Source: an uncultured Dehalococcoidia bacterium
Lineage (GTDB): Bacteria; Chloroflexota; Dehalococcoidia; Lucifugimonadales; CATQGZ01
Length of the DNA stretch: 64,000 bases
Reading direction: 5' to 3'
Assembly: GCA_958295685.1 (NCBI GenBank)
Contig: OY282365.1
Span: 1,178,001 to 1,242,000, forward strand
The notes under the pieces: generated by a model
What the model was told of the DNA's origin: nothing
Database searches by the model: none
Seen by the model: only the letters and a program-made list of their open reading frames with translations
Made by a program: the position numbers and the translations under genes
Shown: positions 34,413-42,532 of the stretch, piece after piece
Numbering within the stretch: the first letter of the stretch is position 1
How the letters are laid out: every line of letters starts with the position of its first letter

Positions 34413-35407
34413 ACGGCAGCCGCCTGTGACGGGCCGGCGATGCCGAAACCGTCGTCGTGAACCTCGTGGGCGCGCCTGACCAGATCTTCCGGGATGTCCT
34501 CCATATCAGACGCAGCAGCAAACTCCTCCAGCTGGGCCGGACTCGTGATATTGGGCAGCACGGAGGCCACGTTGGCGCCTGAGAGGGCGAACCTGATGGC
34601 TGTCTGGCCTATGCTGGACGGCAGCTCGTCTGACAGGAACGACAGCCTCTCCACCTTCCGGAGACCCTCGTTCAGCCACTCCCGTTTCCGGTGGCTGCGG
34701 TGGTCACTGGGATCGAATCTCGTGTCTACAGTGTACGTCCCGTCCAGCAGGCCCGACGCGTGGGGGACTCTGGTTAGAATCCCAGTCCCCTCCTCCTCGG
34801 CTATCGGCAAGAAGCTCCTGGCCGGCTCCTGCTCCAGCAGGCTGTAGATGATCTGCAACGCCGGGACTCGACGTTCCCTCATCGACGCCTCGCCTTCCTC
34901 AAACCAGCCGATATCGGGCCCCAGCGCCACCCCGTAGTAGCGTATCTTCCCCTCAGTGACCAGCGCCTCCAGCGTCTCGAACAGGTCGTCCATCCGGACA
35001 GCCTCGATACGCGGATTGTGCAGCTGATAGAGGTCTATATGGTCGGTCTTCAATCGTCGCAGACTCTGCTCGCAAGCGTGCCGGACGAACTCGGCGTCCC
35101 ATCTCTGGGGGCGCTCCTTGTGACCCTCGCGCCGCGGATTGGCGTAGAAGTCGTAGCCGAACTTGGTCCCGATGACAATGTCGTTCCTCTTGCGGCGCAA
35201 CGCCTTCGCCAGCACCTCCTCCCCATAACCGTCCCCATAGGTGTCCGCCGTATCGAAGAGGTTGACGCCCAGATCGTAGGCTCTCACGAGCAGAGCAACG
35301 CCGTCGGACTCCTCGATCCTGCCCCACCACGTGGTGCCCACGGTCCAGACCCCGAATCCGACCTCCGAGACCGACAGGTCGGTTTCGCCGAGCTTCCTGA
35401 AATTCAC
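34409..35407 (-). CDS. Aldo/keto reductase
   Basis: 332 aa TIM-barrel NAD(P)H oxidoreductase. Catalytic Asp52 and Tyr57 in LFDTADTYGDGYGEE, Lys in VIGTKFGYD (about 82), HIDLYQLHNP strand, and the cofactor tail SVLPNITSPAQLEEFAAA. Closest in layout to the YdhF/YajO-like or GSP69-type AKRs. GTG start at 35407 overlaps the stop of the upstream DUF1802 gene (GTGA), so the two are translationally coupled. Confidence 0.93.
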   Translation of the reverse strand: MNFRKLGETDLSVSEVGFGVWTVGTTWWGRIEESDGVALLVRAYDLGVNLFDTADTYGDGYGEEVLAKALRRKRNDIVIGTKFGYDFYANPRREGHKERPQRWDAEFVRHACEQSLRRLKTDHIDLYQLHNPRIEAVRMDDLFETLEALVTEGKIRYYGVALGPDIGWFEEGEASMRERRVPALQIIYSLLEQEPARSFLPIAEEEGTGILTRVPHASGLLDGTYTVDTRFDPSDHRSHRKREWLNEGLRKVERLSFLSDELPSSIGQTAIRFALSGANVASVLPNITSPAQLEEFAAASDMEDIPEDLVRRAHEVHDDGFGIAGPSQAAAV

Positions 35408-36009
35408 CTCTCACCCCCAGGCACGGCAGGTACGCCGTCCAGTTCTCGGCCAATCACCCCGGCCTTCCGCTCGAACTCCTCGTCGGACATCACGGGTTCC
35501 AGGTTGCCAAGAGGAACATGCTGTCCAAGCGGTACCCAGGACTTACAGCCCTCGAACTCTTCGAGCACAGGCACCGCTTGGGGCTGCTGGAGCTCATACA
35601 GCCGCAGAACCGCGACGGTCAGCGGATGCCTGGGACGCCAGTGGAGACGCTTCTCGGCGTAATCGTCAGACCACGCGTGGAATGGAGACAGCCGATTGAG
35701 CAGACCCGGGTCGCGTATCTCGTACTTGGCGGTCACCCTGCACCAGTATGCCAGGGTCACCAGGCCAAACACGTCGTCTTCCTCCTGGGTACTGACCAGA
35801 TCCGCACGGTACTGCTCCTTCAGCAGATCCGGCCGCTGGTGCTCATAGGTCGGGTAGAGCAGAAACTCGTCGTGGACGACGCGGAACTCCTTGTCGTCTC
35901 TGTGTATGCCTCCCTTGCGCAGGGTGATCACCTGGTCACCCCGGGCCATGATCCTGACCGCGACCGCCCACTCCTTGAGGGCTACGTCGGCTGCGATGGG
36001 AAGTGTCAT
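35404..36009 (-). CDS. DUF1802 family protein
   Basis: 201 aa. ALKEWAVAVRIMARGDQVITLRKGGI and FLLYPTYEHQRPDLLKEQY are the N-terminal DUF1802 motifs. RPRHPLTVAVLRLYEL lies in the C-terminal half. Function unknown. The frame is open for 93 codons more, but MTLPIAADVALKEW (36009) is the natural family start, and the extension would run into thrB on the opposite strand. Coupled to the aldo/keto reductase gene by a 4-nt overlap. Confidence 0.85.
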   Translation of the reverse strand: MTLPIAADVALKEWAVAVRIMARGDQVITLRKGGIHRDDKEFRVVHDEFLLYPTYEHQRPDLLKEQYRADLVSTQEEDDVFGLVTLAYWCRVTAKYEIRDPGLLNRLSPFHAWSDDYAEKRLHWRPRHPLTVAVLRLYELQQPQAVPVLEEFEGCKSWVPLGQHVPLGNLEPVMSDEEFERKAGVIGRELDGVPAVPGGER

Positions 36010-36099
36010 CCGGGTTATGCTGCCTCGAATCGAGAATAGACAGCTATTATACTGGAGAGGGGATGTAGTATTGTCAAATGAGGCATCACTTCGTAGTGC

Positions 36100-36105
36100 T
36101 ATACT
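36100..36105 (+). promoter_or_regulatory. -10 box of thrB (near-leaderless)
   Basis: TATACT at 36100-36105 ends 10 nt before the thrB ATG, so the mRNA would start at or within a few nucleotides of the start codon. The hairpin CACTTCGTAGTG (36087-36098) directly precedes it and could be an operator. Confidence 0.5.
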
Positions 36106-36115
36106 TTCCCCTGCC

Positions 36116-37030
36116 ATGCCAGACAGCGTAACCGTGCGTGTCCCAGCGACGAGCGCCAACATGGGGCCGGGCTTTGACTGCCTGGGCCTAGCCTTGGACA
36201 TCTGGAACGAGGTCCACGTCGACCTGGGCGCCTCCGGATTTGAGGTTGCCGGGGAGGGCTCAGCCGCTCTTGCCGCCGGGAGGGACAACCTCGTCTACCG
36301 GAGCATCCGGCGCGTATTTGCCGAGACTGGACAGACGGTCCCCGATCTCGGCGTCGTCTGCCATAACGAAATACCCCTGGGACGGGGCCTCGGCAGCAGC
36401 TCCGCCGCCGTAATCGGGGGTCTCGTCGCGGGCAACGAGTTGTCGGGACGGCCCCTCTCCGAGGATGACGTGCTCGCGCTCGCGGCGGACATCGAAGGCC
36501 ACCCCGACAACAGCGCCGCCGCTCTCATGGGAGGCTGCCGCATAGTGGCCCGCGACCACGGCCGCCTCTTCACAACCCCCGTGCCGCTCCCTTGCGGCCT
36601 CAGCGCCGTGCTCTTCATACCTGACATGCCCATGCCGACCCAACAGGCGAGAGACCTGCTGGCACCCCAGATCGACCGAGCCGACGCCGTCTACAACATC
36701 GGCCGCGCCGCTCTCTTGGTGAATGCCCTCGCCGCCGGAGACTTCTCGTATCTCCGAATAGCGACCCAGGACCGACTCCACCAGCCAGCGCGCCAGACCA
36801 TATTCCCGGCCATGAAGAACATCTTCGGCGCGGCCCTGGACGCGGGCGCTCTCGGCGTGTTCCTCTCTGGGGCCGGCTCGACCGTCCTCGCGCTGGCGCA
36901 TGGCCGAGAACTGACTATCGGGTGCGAGATGGCCGAAGCTGCCTCCAAGTCGGGCGTCGATGGAGACGTCAAGGTGACCAGACCCAGTACGCGAGGCGCC
37001 CACACAGTTGATGGACCATCCGCAGGTTGA
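36116..37030 (+). CDS. thrB: Homoserine kinase
   Basis: 304 aa GHMP kinase. Phosphorylates homoserine for threonine synthesis. VRVPATSANMGPGFDCLGLALD at the N-terminus, ATP loop PLGRGLGSSSAAVIGG (about 84-99), and C-terminal GVFLSGAGSTVLALA. ATG 36116 directly follows a TATACT box, with no ribosome site. It precedes lysC of the same aspartate-family pathway. Confidence 0.95.
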   Translation: MPDSVTVRVPATSANMGPGFDCLGLALDIWNEVHVDLGASGFEVAGEGSAALAAGRDNLVYRSIRRVFAETGQTVPDLGVVCHNEIPLGRGLGSSSAAVIGGLVAGNELSGRPLSEDDVLALAADIEGHPDNSAAALMGGCRIVARDHGRLFTTPVPLPCGLSAVLFIPDMPMPTQQARDLLAPQIDRADAVYNIGRAALLVNALAAGDFSYLRIATQDRLHQPARQTIFPAMKNIFGAALDAGALGVFLSGAGSTVLALAHGRELTIGCEMAEAASKSGVDGDVKVTRPSTRGAHTVDGPSAG

Positions 37031-37093
37031 CCCTCTCACAGAAGCGCCCCTGGTAGCATTCAGAGCTCATTGTCTTCTCGACAGGTGGTCACC

Positions 37094-37165
37094 ATGGACT
37101 CCGGATATTTGGAAATCATATTGAGTAGTGCGCGCGTCTGCGTAACCTACAAGCCGAAGTTCTAA
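37094..37165 (+). CDS. 23-aa leader ORF upstream of lysC
   Basis: ATG 37094 is preceded by AGGTGG at 5-nt spacing and opens MDSGYLEIILSSARVCVTYK plus PKF, ending TAA one base before the lysC ATG. The placement suggests translational coupling or a leader peptide. It has no run of Lys or Thr codons, though its last six codons include Thr and two Lys. Without homologues it could be chance. Confidence 0.45.
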   Translation: MDSGYLEIILSSARVCVTYKPKF

Positions 37166-37166
37166 G

Positions 37167-38402
37167 ATGGCGCTCGTAGTCCAAAAATACGGCGGCACGT
37201 CGCTGGCGAACGCGAACAAGATACACGCCGTCGCCGAAAGGATCGCCCGCGCGGTCGGCTCCGGAGACCGTGTCGTGGCCGTCGTCTCGGCGATGGGGAG
37301 CACCACCGACGACCTGATCGCTCTGGCCAAGCGAGTCAACGACCGGCCATCCCCCCGTGAGCTCGACCTCCTCCTCTCCACCGGGGAGTTGGTCTCGTCT
37401 ACCCTCTTGGCCATGGCTCTCGGCTCCATCGGCGTCAAGGCCGTCAGCCTCAGCGGCGCGCAGGCCGGTATCCGCACCAACGCCAGCCACGGTCAGGCGA
37501 AGATAGCGGACGTGGAGCCGCACCGTATATGCTACGAGCTCGACAGGGGCAGAACAGTGGTCGTGGCCGGGTTCCAGGGCATCACTGACGAGATGGACGT
37601 GACGACCCTGGGCAGAGGCGCGTCCGACACCACGGCCGTAGCCGTAGCAGCAGGCCTCCAGGCTCAGCGCTGCGAAGTCTATACGGACGTGGACGGCATC
37701 TACACCGCCGACCCGCGGCTCGTGCCGGATGCGCGAAAGCTCGACGAGATCAGCTTCGAGGAGATGCTGGAGATGGCCAGCTACGGGGCCAAGATGGCCC
37801 CTCGCTCCATCGAGCTCGGCATGGTCTACGGAATACCCATAGTGGTCGCGTCCAGTTTCGTCGAGGCCCCCGGCACACTCATCCACTCAGGAGCCTGCAT
37901 GAATACGAACGTTACGGAGATGAGAAACAGGGTCAGCGGCATAGCCACCGACGTCGACGTCGCCAAGATTACCGTCCTCGGAGTCATGGACCGCCCCGGC
38001 GTGTCCGCCGCCCTGTTCGAACCCCTCGCGGCGGCAGACGTGAGCGTGGACGTCATCGTGCAGAACGCCGGCGAGGGCGGCGCCACCGACCTGACCTTCA
38101 CGGTGAAGAAGTCCGACCTGTCCAAGGCCCTCGACGTGGTGAACAAGACCTCGAAGCAGATCGGCAATCGTGGGGTAGTCAGCGACGACAATCTCGCCAA
38201 GATCAGCATCGTAGGAACGGGCATGAGGGAAGGCTCCGGTTACGCCTCGCGAATGTTCCGCGCCCTCGCCGACCGGGGCATAAACATCGAGATGATCACC
38301 ACCTCCGAGATACGCATCACCTGCATCGTCCATAGGGCCAGGGTCGCTGAGGCGGCGCAAGCGCTGCACGCTTCGTTCGAGCTTGAGAAGCCCGGCGGCT
38401 AG
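37167..38402 (+). CDS. lysC: Aspartate kinase
   Basis: 411 aa. Catalyses the first step of Lys/Thr/Met synthesis. Kinase domain: VVQKYGGTSLANANKI, FQGITDEMDVTTLGRGASDTTAVAVAA, TDVDGIYTADPR. Two C-terminal ACT domains (GVMDRPGVSAALFEPLAAA and GTGMREGSGYASRMFRALAD) bind feedback effectors. Length is that of the monofunctional, lysine/threonine-sensitive alpha-type enzyme. ATG 37167 follows the leader ORF stop by one base. Confidence 0.96.
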   Translation: MALVVQKYGGTSLANANKIHAVAERIARAVGSGDRVVAVVSAMGSTTDDLIALAKRVNDRPSPRELDLLLSTGELVSSTLLAMALGSIGVKAVSLSGAQAGIRTNASHGQAKIADVEPHRICYELDRGRTVVVAGFQGITDEMDVTTLGRGASDTTAVAVAAGLQAQRCEVYTDVDGIYTADPRLVPDARKLDEISFEEMLEMASYGAKMAPRSIELGMVYGIPIVVASSFVEAPGTLIHSGACMNTNVTEMRNRVSGIATDVDVAKITVLGVMDRPGVSAALFEPLAAADVSVDVIVQNAGEGGATDLTFTVKKSDLSKALDVVNKTSKQIGNRGVVSDDNLAKISIVGTGMREGSGYASRMFRALADRGINIEMITTSEIRITCIVHRARVAEAAQALHASFELEKPGG

Positions 38403-38430
38403 ACTCACGCGAACGGCTCGGAATACCGAA

Positions 38431-39903
38431 TTGCCCCCATACCTCTCCGTAATAATACCGGCCTTCAACGAGGAGGCCCGTATCGTCCACACCCTCGAGG
38501 AGGTCGTCGCGCACTTGAGCAAGCAGGCGTACGGCTGGGAGGTCGTAGTGGTCGACGACGGGAGCAGCGATGGAACCCTCGGAGTCGTCACCGAGTGGGC
38601 TGCCTGTTGCGAGAACGTGCGGATAGAGGCGATGCCCCACGTGGGGAAGGGCTGGGCCGTCCGCCACGGTATGCTCAGCTCGACGGGAGAGCGGCGCTTC
38701 ATGTGCGATGCCGACCTTTCCATGCCCATCGGACAGGTGGACGCCTTCTTACAAAAGATGTCCGAGGGTTACGACGTCGTCGTAGGCTCCCGCGAGGTTT
38801 CCGGGGCGAGGAGGTTCGGCGAGCCGGCGCTCCGACACCTCATGGGCCGCGCATTCAACTACTTGGTGCGCTCACTCGTGCTCCGTAAATTTCAGGATAC
38901 CCAGTGCGGCGCCAAGTGCTTCCGCAGCGAGGCGGCAGAGAGTCTCTTCAGGCATCAGAGAATACGGGGATTCGGCTTTGACGCAGAGATACTGTTCCTC
39001 GCACGAAAAGAGCACATGCGCCTGGTGGAGGTCCCCATCGACTGGTACCACGACCCCGACAGCAGGGTGAGACCCTTGATAGATTCCTTCCTCATGCTCC
39101 GCGACATGATTCTAGTAAGATGGAACCATATCGCGGGCCGTTATCGGACGACACGTCCACTACGCCGAGCCGAGACCGAGCCTGAGCCAATCGAGGGCGT
39201 GGTGGCTGTGGTGGTTCCCACATTCAATGAGGCCGAGAACGTGTCGGAGCTCGTAGAGCGCGTCCTCTCACTCGATATCCCCGAATCCCGGATCATAATA
39301 GTGGATGACAACTCTCCCGACGGCACGGCAGAGGTGATCCGGCGTCTGGCGGACAGACACCACGGCAGGATCGAGCTGGTCAGCCGTCCGCGGAAGATGG
39401 GGCTGGGAACTGCCTACGAAGAGGGCTTCTCCCGGGCCCTGGCCGGGGGAGCCGACTACGTGGTACAGACGGACGCGGACCTTTCCCATGAGCCGGAGGA
39501 GATACCGGAGCTTATCAGGACGCTGGAGCGCGTGGACGTAGCCGTCGGCTCGCGCTATGCCCCCGGGGGGCGTGTCGGCGACGGATGGCCGTTGCGTCGC
39601 AGGCTGCTGAGTTCGGTGGGGAACCGGGGTATGAGGCTGGCGGCAGGCATCGAGGTAAGGGACGCGACAACCGGCTTCAAGGCTTTCCGCGCGGAGGCCC
39701 TGAGAGCTATCGACCTAACCCGCCTTCGTTGCCGCGGCTTCGGCTTCCAGGCCGAGGTTGCCTACGCCTGCCAGCGGCTGGGCCTCAGAGTAGCCGAGCA
39801 TCCCATCGAGTTCAACGACCGCACGAGAGGCCAGTCCAAGATGTCGTTGGGCATCGTCATCGAGGCTCTGGTGCGGTTGGCGTTGCTCCGCTTCCGGCGC
39901 TAG
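38431..39903 (+). CDS. Double glycosyltransferase family 2 protein (two polyprenyl-phosphate sugar synthase domains)
   Basis: 490 aa. Domain 1 (about 1-225) resembles dolichyl-phosphate glucosyltransferase (ALG5-like): LSVIIPAFNEEARI, VVDDGSSDGT, DADLSMP, DTQCGAKCFR. Domain 2 (about 255-490) resembles dolichol-phosphate mannosyltransferase (DPM1-like): VVVPTFNEAENV, IIVDDNSPDGTAEV, QTDADLSHEPEE, DATTGFKAFR, RGQSKMS. Both have their DxD metal motifs. No C-terminal membrane helices. It probably makes polyprenyl-phosphate sugars for envelope glycosylation. TTG 38431 start chosen; the frame also has TTG 38383 overlapping lysC. Confidence 0.87.
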   Translation: MPPYLSVIIPAFNEEARIVHTLEEVVAHLSKQAYGWEVVVVDDGSSDGTLGVVTEWAACCENVRIEAMPHVGKGWAVRHGMLSSTGERRFMCDADLSMPIGQVDAFLQKMSEGYDVVVGSREVSGARRFGEPALRHLMGRAFNYLVRSLVLRKFQDTQCGAKCFRSEAAESLFRHQRIRGFGFDAEILFLARKEHMRLVEVPIDWYHDPDSRVRPLIDSFLMLRDMILVRWNHIAGRYRTTRPLRRAETEPEPIEGVVAVVVPTFNEAENVSELVERVLSLDIPESRIIIVDDNSPDGTAEVIRRLADRHHGRIELVSRPRKMGLGTAYEEGFSRALAGGADYVVQTDADLSHEPEEIPELIRTLERVDVAVGSRYAPGGRVGDGWPLRRRLLSSVGNRGMRLAAGIEVRDATTGFKAFRAEALRAIDLTRLRCRGFGFQAEVAYACQRLGLRVAEHPIEFNDRTRGQSKMSLGIVIEALVRLALLRFRR

Positions 39904-39955
39904 GCTAGGCCGAGACTCAGTGCCGCAATCCCCAGCAGAAAGGGGCGGAAAACGA

Positions 39956-39985
39956 TTGCATCCCAAAATTTGCGTGCGCTAGAAT
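39956..39985 (+). promoter_or_regulatory. Promoter of the TPR protein gene
   Basis: TTGCAT (39956-39961), 18 nt, TAGAAT (39980-39985). Transcription would begin near 39992, 7-19 nt before the possible start codons. Confidence 0.5.
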
Positions 39986-40010
39986 TCGCCATCCCGATTT
40001 GGACTGGAAC

Positions 40011-40868
40011 ATGCACCCCACCGGAGTAGCAGAGAGAGATAGGTCTAGGAAGGAGACGGCCAGGAAGGCCGTCTCACTGGCTATGAACGGCAGCTGGGAA
40101 GAGGCTGTCCGGTTGAACCACTCCATCCTCAACGAGTTCCCCAGAGACCCCGAGGCCTACAACCGGCTGGGCAAGGCGCTCAGCGAACTGGGTCGGAACA
40201 GGGAAGCGCGAGAGGCATTCCGGAAAGCGCTCGACCTCTCCCCTCACAACGGAATCGCCAGGAAGAACCTCGAACGCCTCACTCGGCTCGGCGACGAGGA
40301 CACCGTCACCACAGCCCCGGCAGTGGCCTCACCCAACCTCTTCATTGAAGAGAGTCGCGCGTCCACCGTGACCTCTCTCGTCAACCTCGCTCCCCCATCG
40401 GTCATCCTCAAGCTCGCGCCCGGTCATCGGGTGAACTTGGAGATGGACGTCCGCTCCCTCAACGTAACCAAGTCAAGCGGCGAATACGTGGGGCAGGTCG
40501 AGCCCAGGCTGGCGGCCAGGCTGGTAAAGCTGGCAAAGGGCGGCAATCGGTACGAGGCCAACGTCACCAGTTCCGACGAGGCCGGGCTGACCATCATCAT
40601 CAGGGAGTCTTACAAACACCCCTCTCAGAACGGGGTGGTCTCGTTCCCGTCACGCCCCGGCACAGGGCACAGGGCGCCCGCGGCCAGCGGCGGTGCTCTG
40701 GGTTACGGCGCGGGCAGTCCTGGAATGGACGTCCAGGGAGAGGCGATACTGGTCAAGGACTGGTCGGACGACGACACGGAGCCCGGCGACGACGCGGCCT
40801 TCGCTCCGGTATTCCACCGCATCATCAACACCAACGGCGGGGCCGAAGCTGAAGACGAAGAGTTCTAG
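40011..40868 (+). CDS. TPR-repeat protein with unknown C-terminal domain
   Basis: 285 aa. Residues about 13-90 form two TPR helices pairs (ALSLAMNGSWEEAVRLNHSIL-like, then PEAYNRLGKALSELGRNREAREAFRKALDLSP). The C-terminal half (about 135-205) is a compact basic/beta segment with RLAARLVKLAKGGNRYEANVTSSDE, followed by an acidic disordered tail ending EDEEF. ATG 40011 preferred; an in-frame TTG lies at 39999. Similar proteins are common in Chloroflexota; function unknown. Confidence 0.75.
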   Translation: MHPTGVAERDRSRKETARKAVSLAMNGSWEEAVRLNHSILNEFPRDPEAYNRLGKALSELGRNREAREAFRKALDLSPHNGIARKNLERLTRLGDEDTVTTAPAVASPNLFIEESRASTVTSLVNLAPPSVILKLAPGHRVNLEMDVRSLNVTKSSGEYVGQVEPRLAARLVKLAKGGNRYEANVTSSDEAGLTIIIRESYKHPSQNGVVSFPSRPGTGHRAPAASGGALGYGAGSPGMDVQGEAILVKDWSDDDTEPGDDAAFAPVFHRIINTNGGAEAEDEEF

Positions 40869-40910
40869 GGAGGGTCAGGGAGCCGAGAGCATTCGGTTCC
40901 ACCACGTTCT

Positions 40911-41180
40911 CTAAACTTGGTCTCCGTCTTTACTCGGCTCCAGAGGACGCTCCCGAAAGTACAATCCCCAGCGCTGCATCGCCTCGCCGACGCGAGGGTC
41001 GCCGAGGGCGGCCAGCTCACTGAAGAATCCTGCCATCGAATGGGCGTGCAGCAACTCATCCGAGCACACCCAGCTGGCCTCGCTCGGCACCACGTAGATC
41101 AGCCCGTTCTGGTGCTCGCATTGGATCTCGATACGCTTGCCGCCGGTGTCATGCTTGACCGTAAGTCCGAGAGCGGCCAT
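40911..41180 (-). CDS. Conserved hypothetical protein (89 aa)
   Basis: Small soluble protein with an N-terminal beta segment (LTVKHDTGGKRIEIQCEHQNGLIYVVPS) and a helical C-terminal half. ATG 41180 has GAGGTG 6 nt upstream, which supports a real gene. It is convergent with the TPR gene and divergent from trpA. No family recognised. Confidence 0.65.
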   Translation of the reverse strand: MAALGLTVKHDTGGKRIEIQCEHQNGLIYVVPSEASWVCSDELLHAHSMAGFFSELAALGDPRVGEAMQRWGLYFRERPLEPSKDGDQV

Positions 41181-41324
41181 CTACAGCACCTCGCTCAGGG
41201 GATACACTCCCGATTATATCAGGCGGCGCGCCGCTGCCTGTGTGTGAGCGCGCCGTCTTTTGCCGCCGCCGAGCCTCGGTGCTACACTTGCTGTGAACGC
41301 CGACCTTTGGTGGAGGCGACCCAA

Positions 41325-42158
41325 GTGACCGACCCCGGCGGGACGGCCAACCGGATAGACACGACGCTGGCGGCGCTCAGAGACACGGGGCGCAGCGCCC
41401 TGGTGCCGTTCGTCACCGTCGGCTATCCCGACGTCCCCACCTCAGTCGCCCTCGCCAGGGCGGTACTGGAGTCGGGAGCCGACATGCTGGAGTTGGGCAT
41501 TCCCTTCAGCGACCCGCTGGCCGACGGAGCCACCATCCAGAAGACCAGCGCTCACGCTCTACGGCAGGGCGTGAACGTAAGTGCCTCGCTGGACGCGCTC
41601 AGTGAGCTGAGGCTGAACGGCGTCGACGCGCCTCTCATATTCATGGGTTATCTGAACCCGTTCCTGTCATACGGCATGGAACGCTTCGCGGAAGACGCCG
41701 CGGCCGCTCAGCTGGACGGCATAATCGTCCCAGACCTGCCGGCCGAGGAGTCGGCCCCGTTCGCCGATCTTCTCGATGAGAATGGGATATACCTGATCCC
41801 CCTGCTGGCGCCGACCAGCAGCGACACCCGGATAGAGCGGGCGTGCAGCCGCGCGCGGGGATTCGTATACTGCGTGAGCCTCACGGGAGTGACCGGCGCC
41901 CGCGCCGAGCTCGGGGCCGGCGCCGAGGCGCTGGTGAGGAGGGTTCGCAGGTTCACGGACCTGCCTCTGATAGTCGGATTCGGGGTCTCGAGCCCGGAAC
42001 ACGTCCGGTCGATAGGCCGGTTCGCCGACGGCGCCGTCGTGGCCAGCGCGCTGATGGACGCTGTCGGCAGAGCGCCGAAGACGAGCGCTCCGGAGGCGGC
42101 CGGGGCCCTCGTCAGAACGCTGGGACGCTCCCGCGATAGAGGGGGTATGGAGAACTGA
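41325..42158 (+). CDS. trpA: Tryptophan synthase alpha chain
   Basis: 277 aa TIM barrel cleaving indole-3-glycerol phosphate to indole for TrpB. Catalytic Glu in DMLELGIPFSDPLADGATIQ, Asp in the same DPLADG loop; APTSSDTRIERACSRARGFVYCVSLTGVTGAR and the phosphate loop VGFGVSSPEHV are present. GTG 41325 follows GGAGG at 10 nt. trpB is not in the window, so trpA is separated from the rest of trp here and instead heads a trpA-aroH-ribF run. Confidence 0.96.
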   Translation: MTDPGGTANRIDTTLAALRDTGRSALVPFVTVGYPDVPTSVALARAVLESGADMLELGIPFSDPLADGATIQKTSAHALRQGVNVSASLDALSELRLNGVDAPLIFMGYLNPFLSYGMERFAEDAAAAQLDGIIVPDLPAEESAPFADLLDENGIYLIPLLAPTSSDTRIERACSRARGFVYCVSLTGVTGARAELGAGAEALVRRVRRFTDLPLIVGFGVSSPEHVRSIGRFADGAVVASALMDAVGRAPKTSAPEAAGALVRTLGRSRDRGGMEN

Positions 42159-42526
42159 CCAAGGTACGCGGAATTAGGGGAGCCACCACCGCAGAGGCGA
42201 ATACGAGGGAGTCGATACTGGAGGCGGCGACCGACCTCTTGGAGCGGCTGGTCGAGGCCAACGAGTTCGAGACGGACGACGTGGCCGCGGCTGTCTTCAC
42301 GGCCACCCAGGATCTGGACGCCGAGTTCCCTGCCCAGGCGGCACGGCGGATGGGTTGGGAGCACGTCGCCCTGATGTGCGCTCATGAGATGGCCGTCCCC
42401 GACGCCCCCGCCAGATGCATCCGCGCGCTGATACTCGTGAACACGACCAGAGCCGCCCACGAGTTGCGGAACGTCTATCTGAGAGGGGCCAGGCACCTGA
42501 GGTCCAGAGGGACGCAGGGTCTCTGA
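42155..42526 (+). CDS. aroH: Chorismate mutase, AroH type (CTG start)
   Basis: 123 aa. Converts chorismate to prephenate. KVRGIRGATT (active-site Arg), FTATQDLDAEFPAQAARRMGW, LMCAHEMAVP (Cys and Glu), RCIRALILVNT (Arg) and RNVYLRGA (Tyr) match monofunctional B. subtilis-type AroH over its length. The only in-frame start that keeps RGIRGATT is CTG 42155, overlapping the trpA TGA as CTGA; the next, TTG 42239, would delete a catalytic Arg. This also explains why simple ATG/GTG/TTG searches truncate the gene. Confidence 0.88.
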   Translation: MTKVRGIRGATTAEANTRESILEAATDLLERLVEANEFETDDVAAAVFTATQDLDAEFPAQAARRMGWEHVALMCAHEMAVPDAPARCIRALILVNTTRAAHELRNVYLRGARHLRSRGTQGL

Positions 42527-42532
42527 CGGGCG

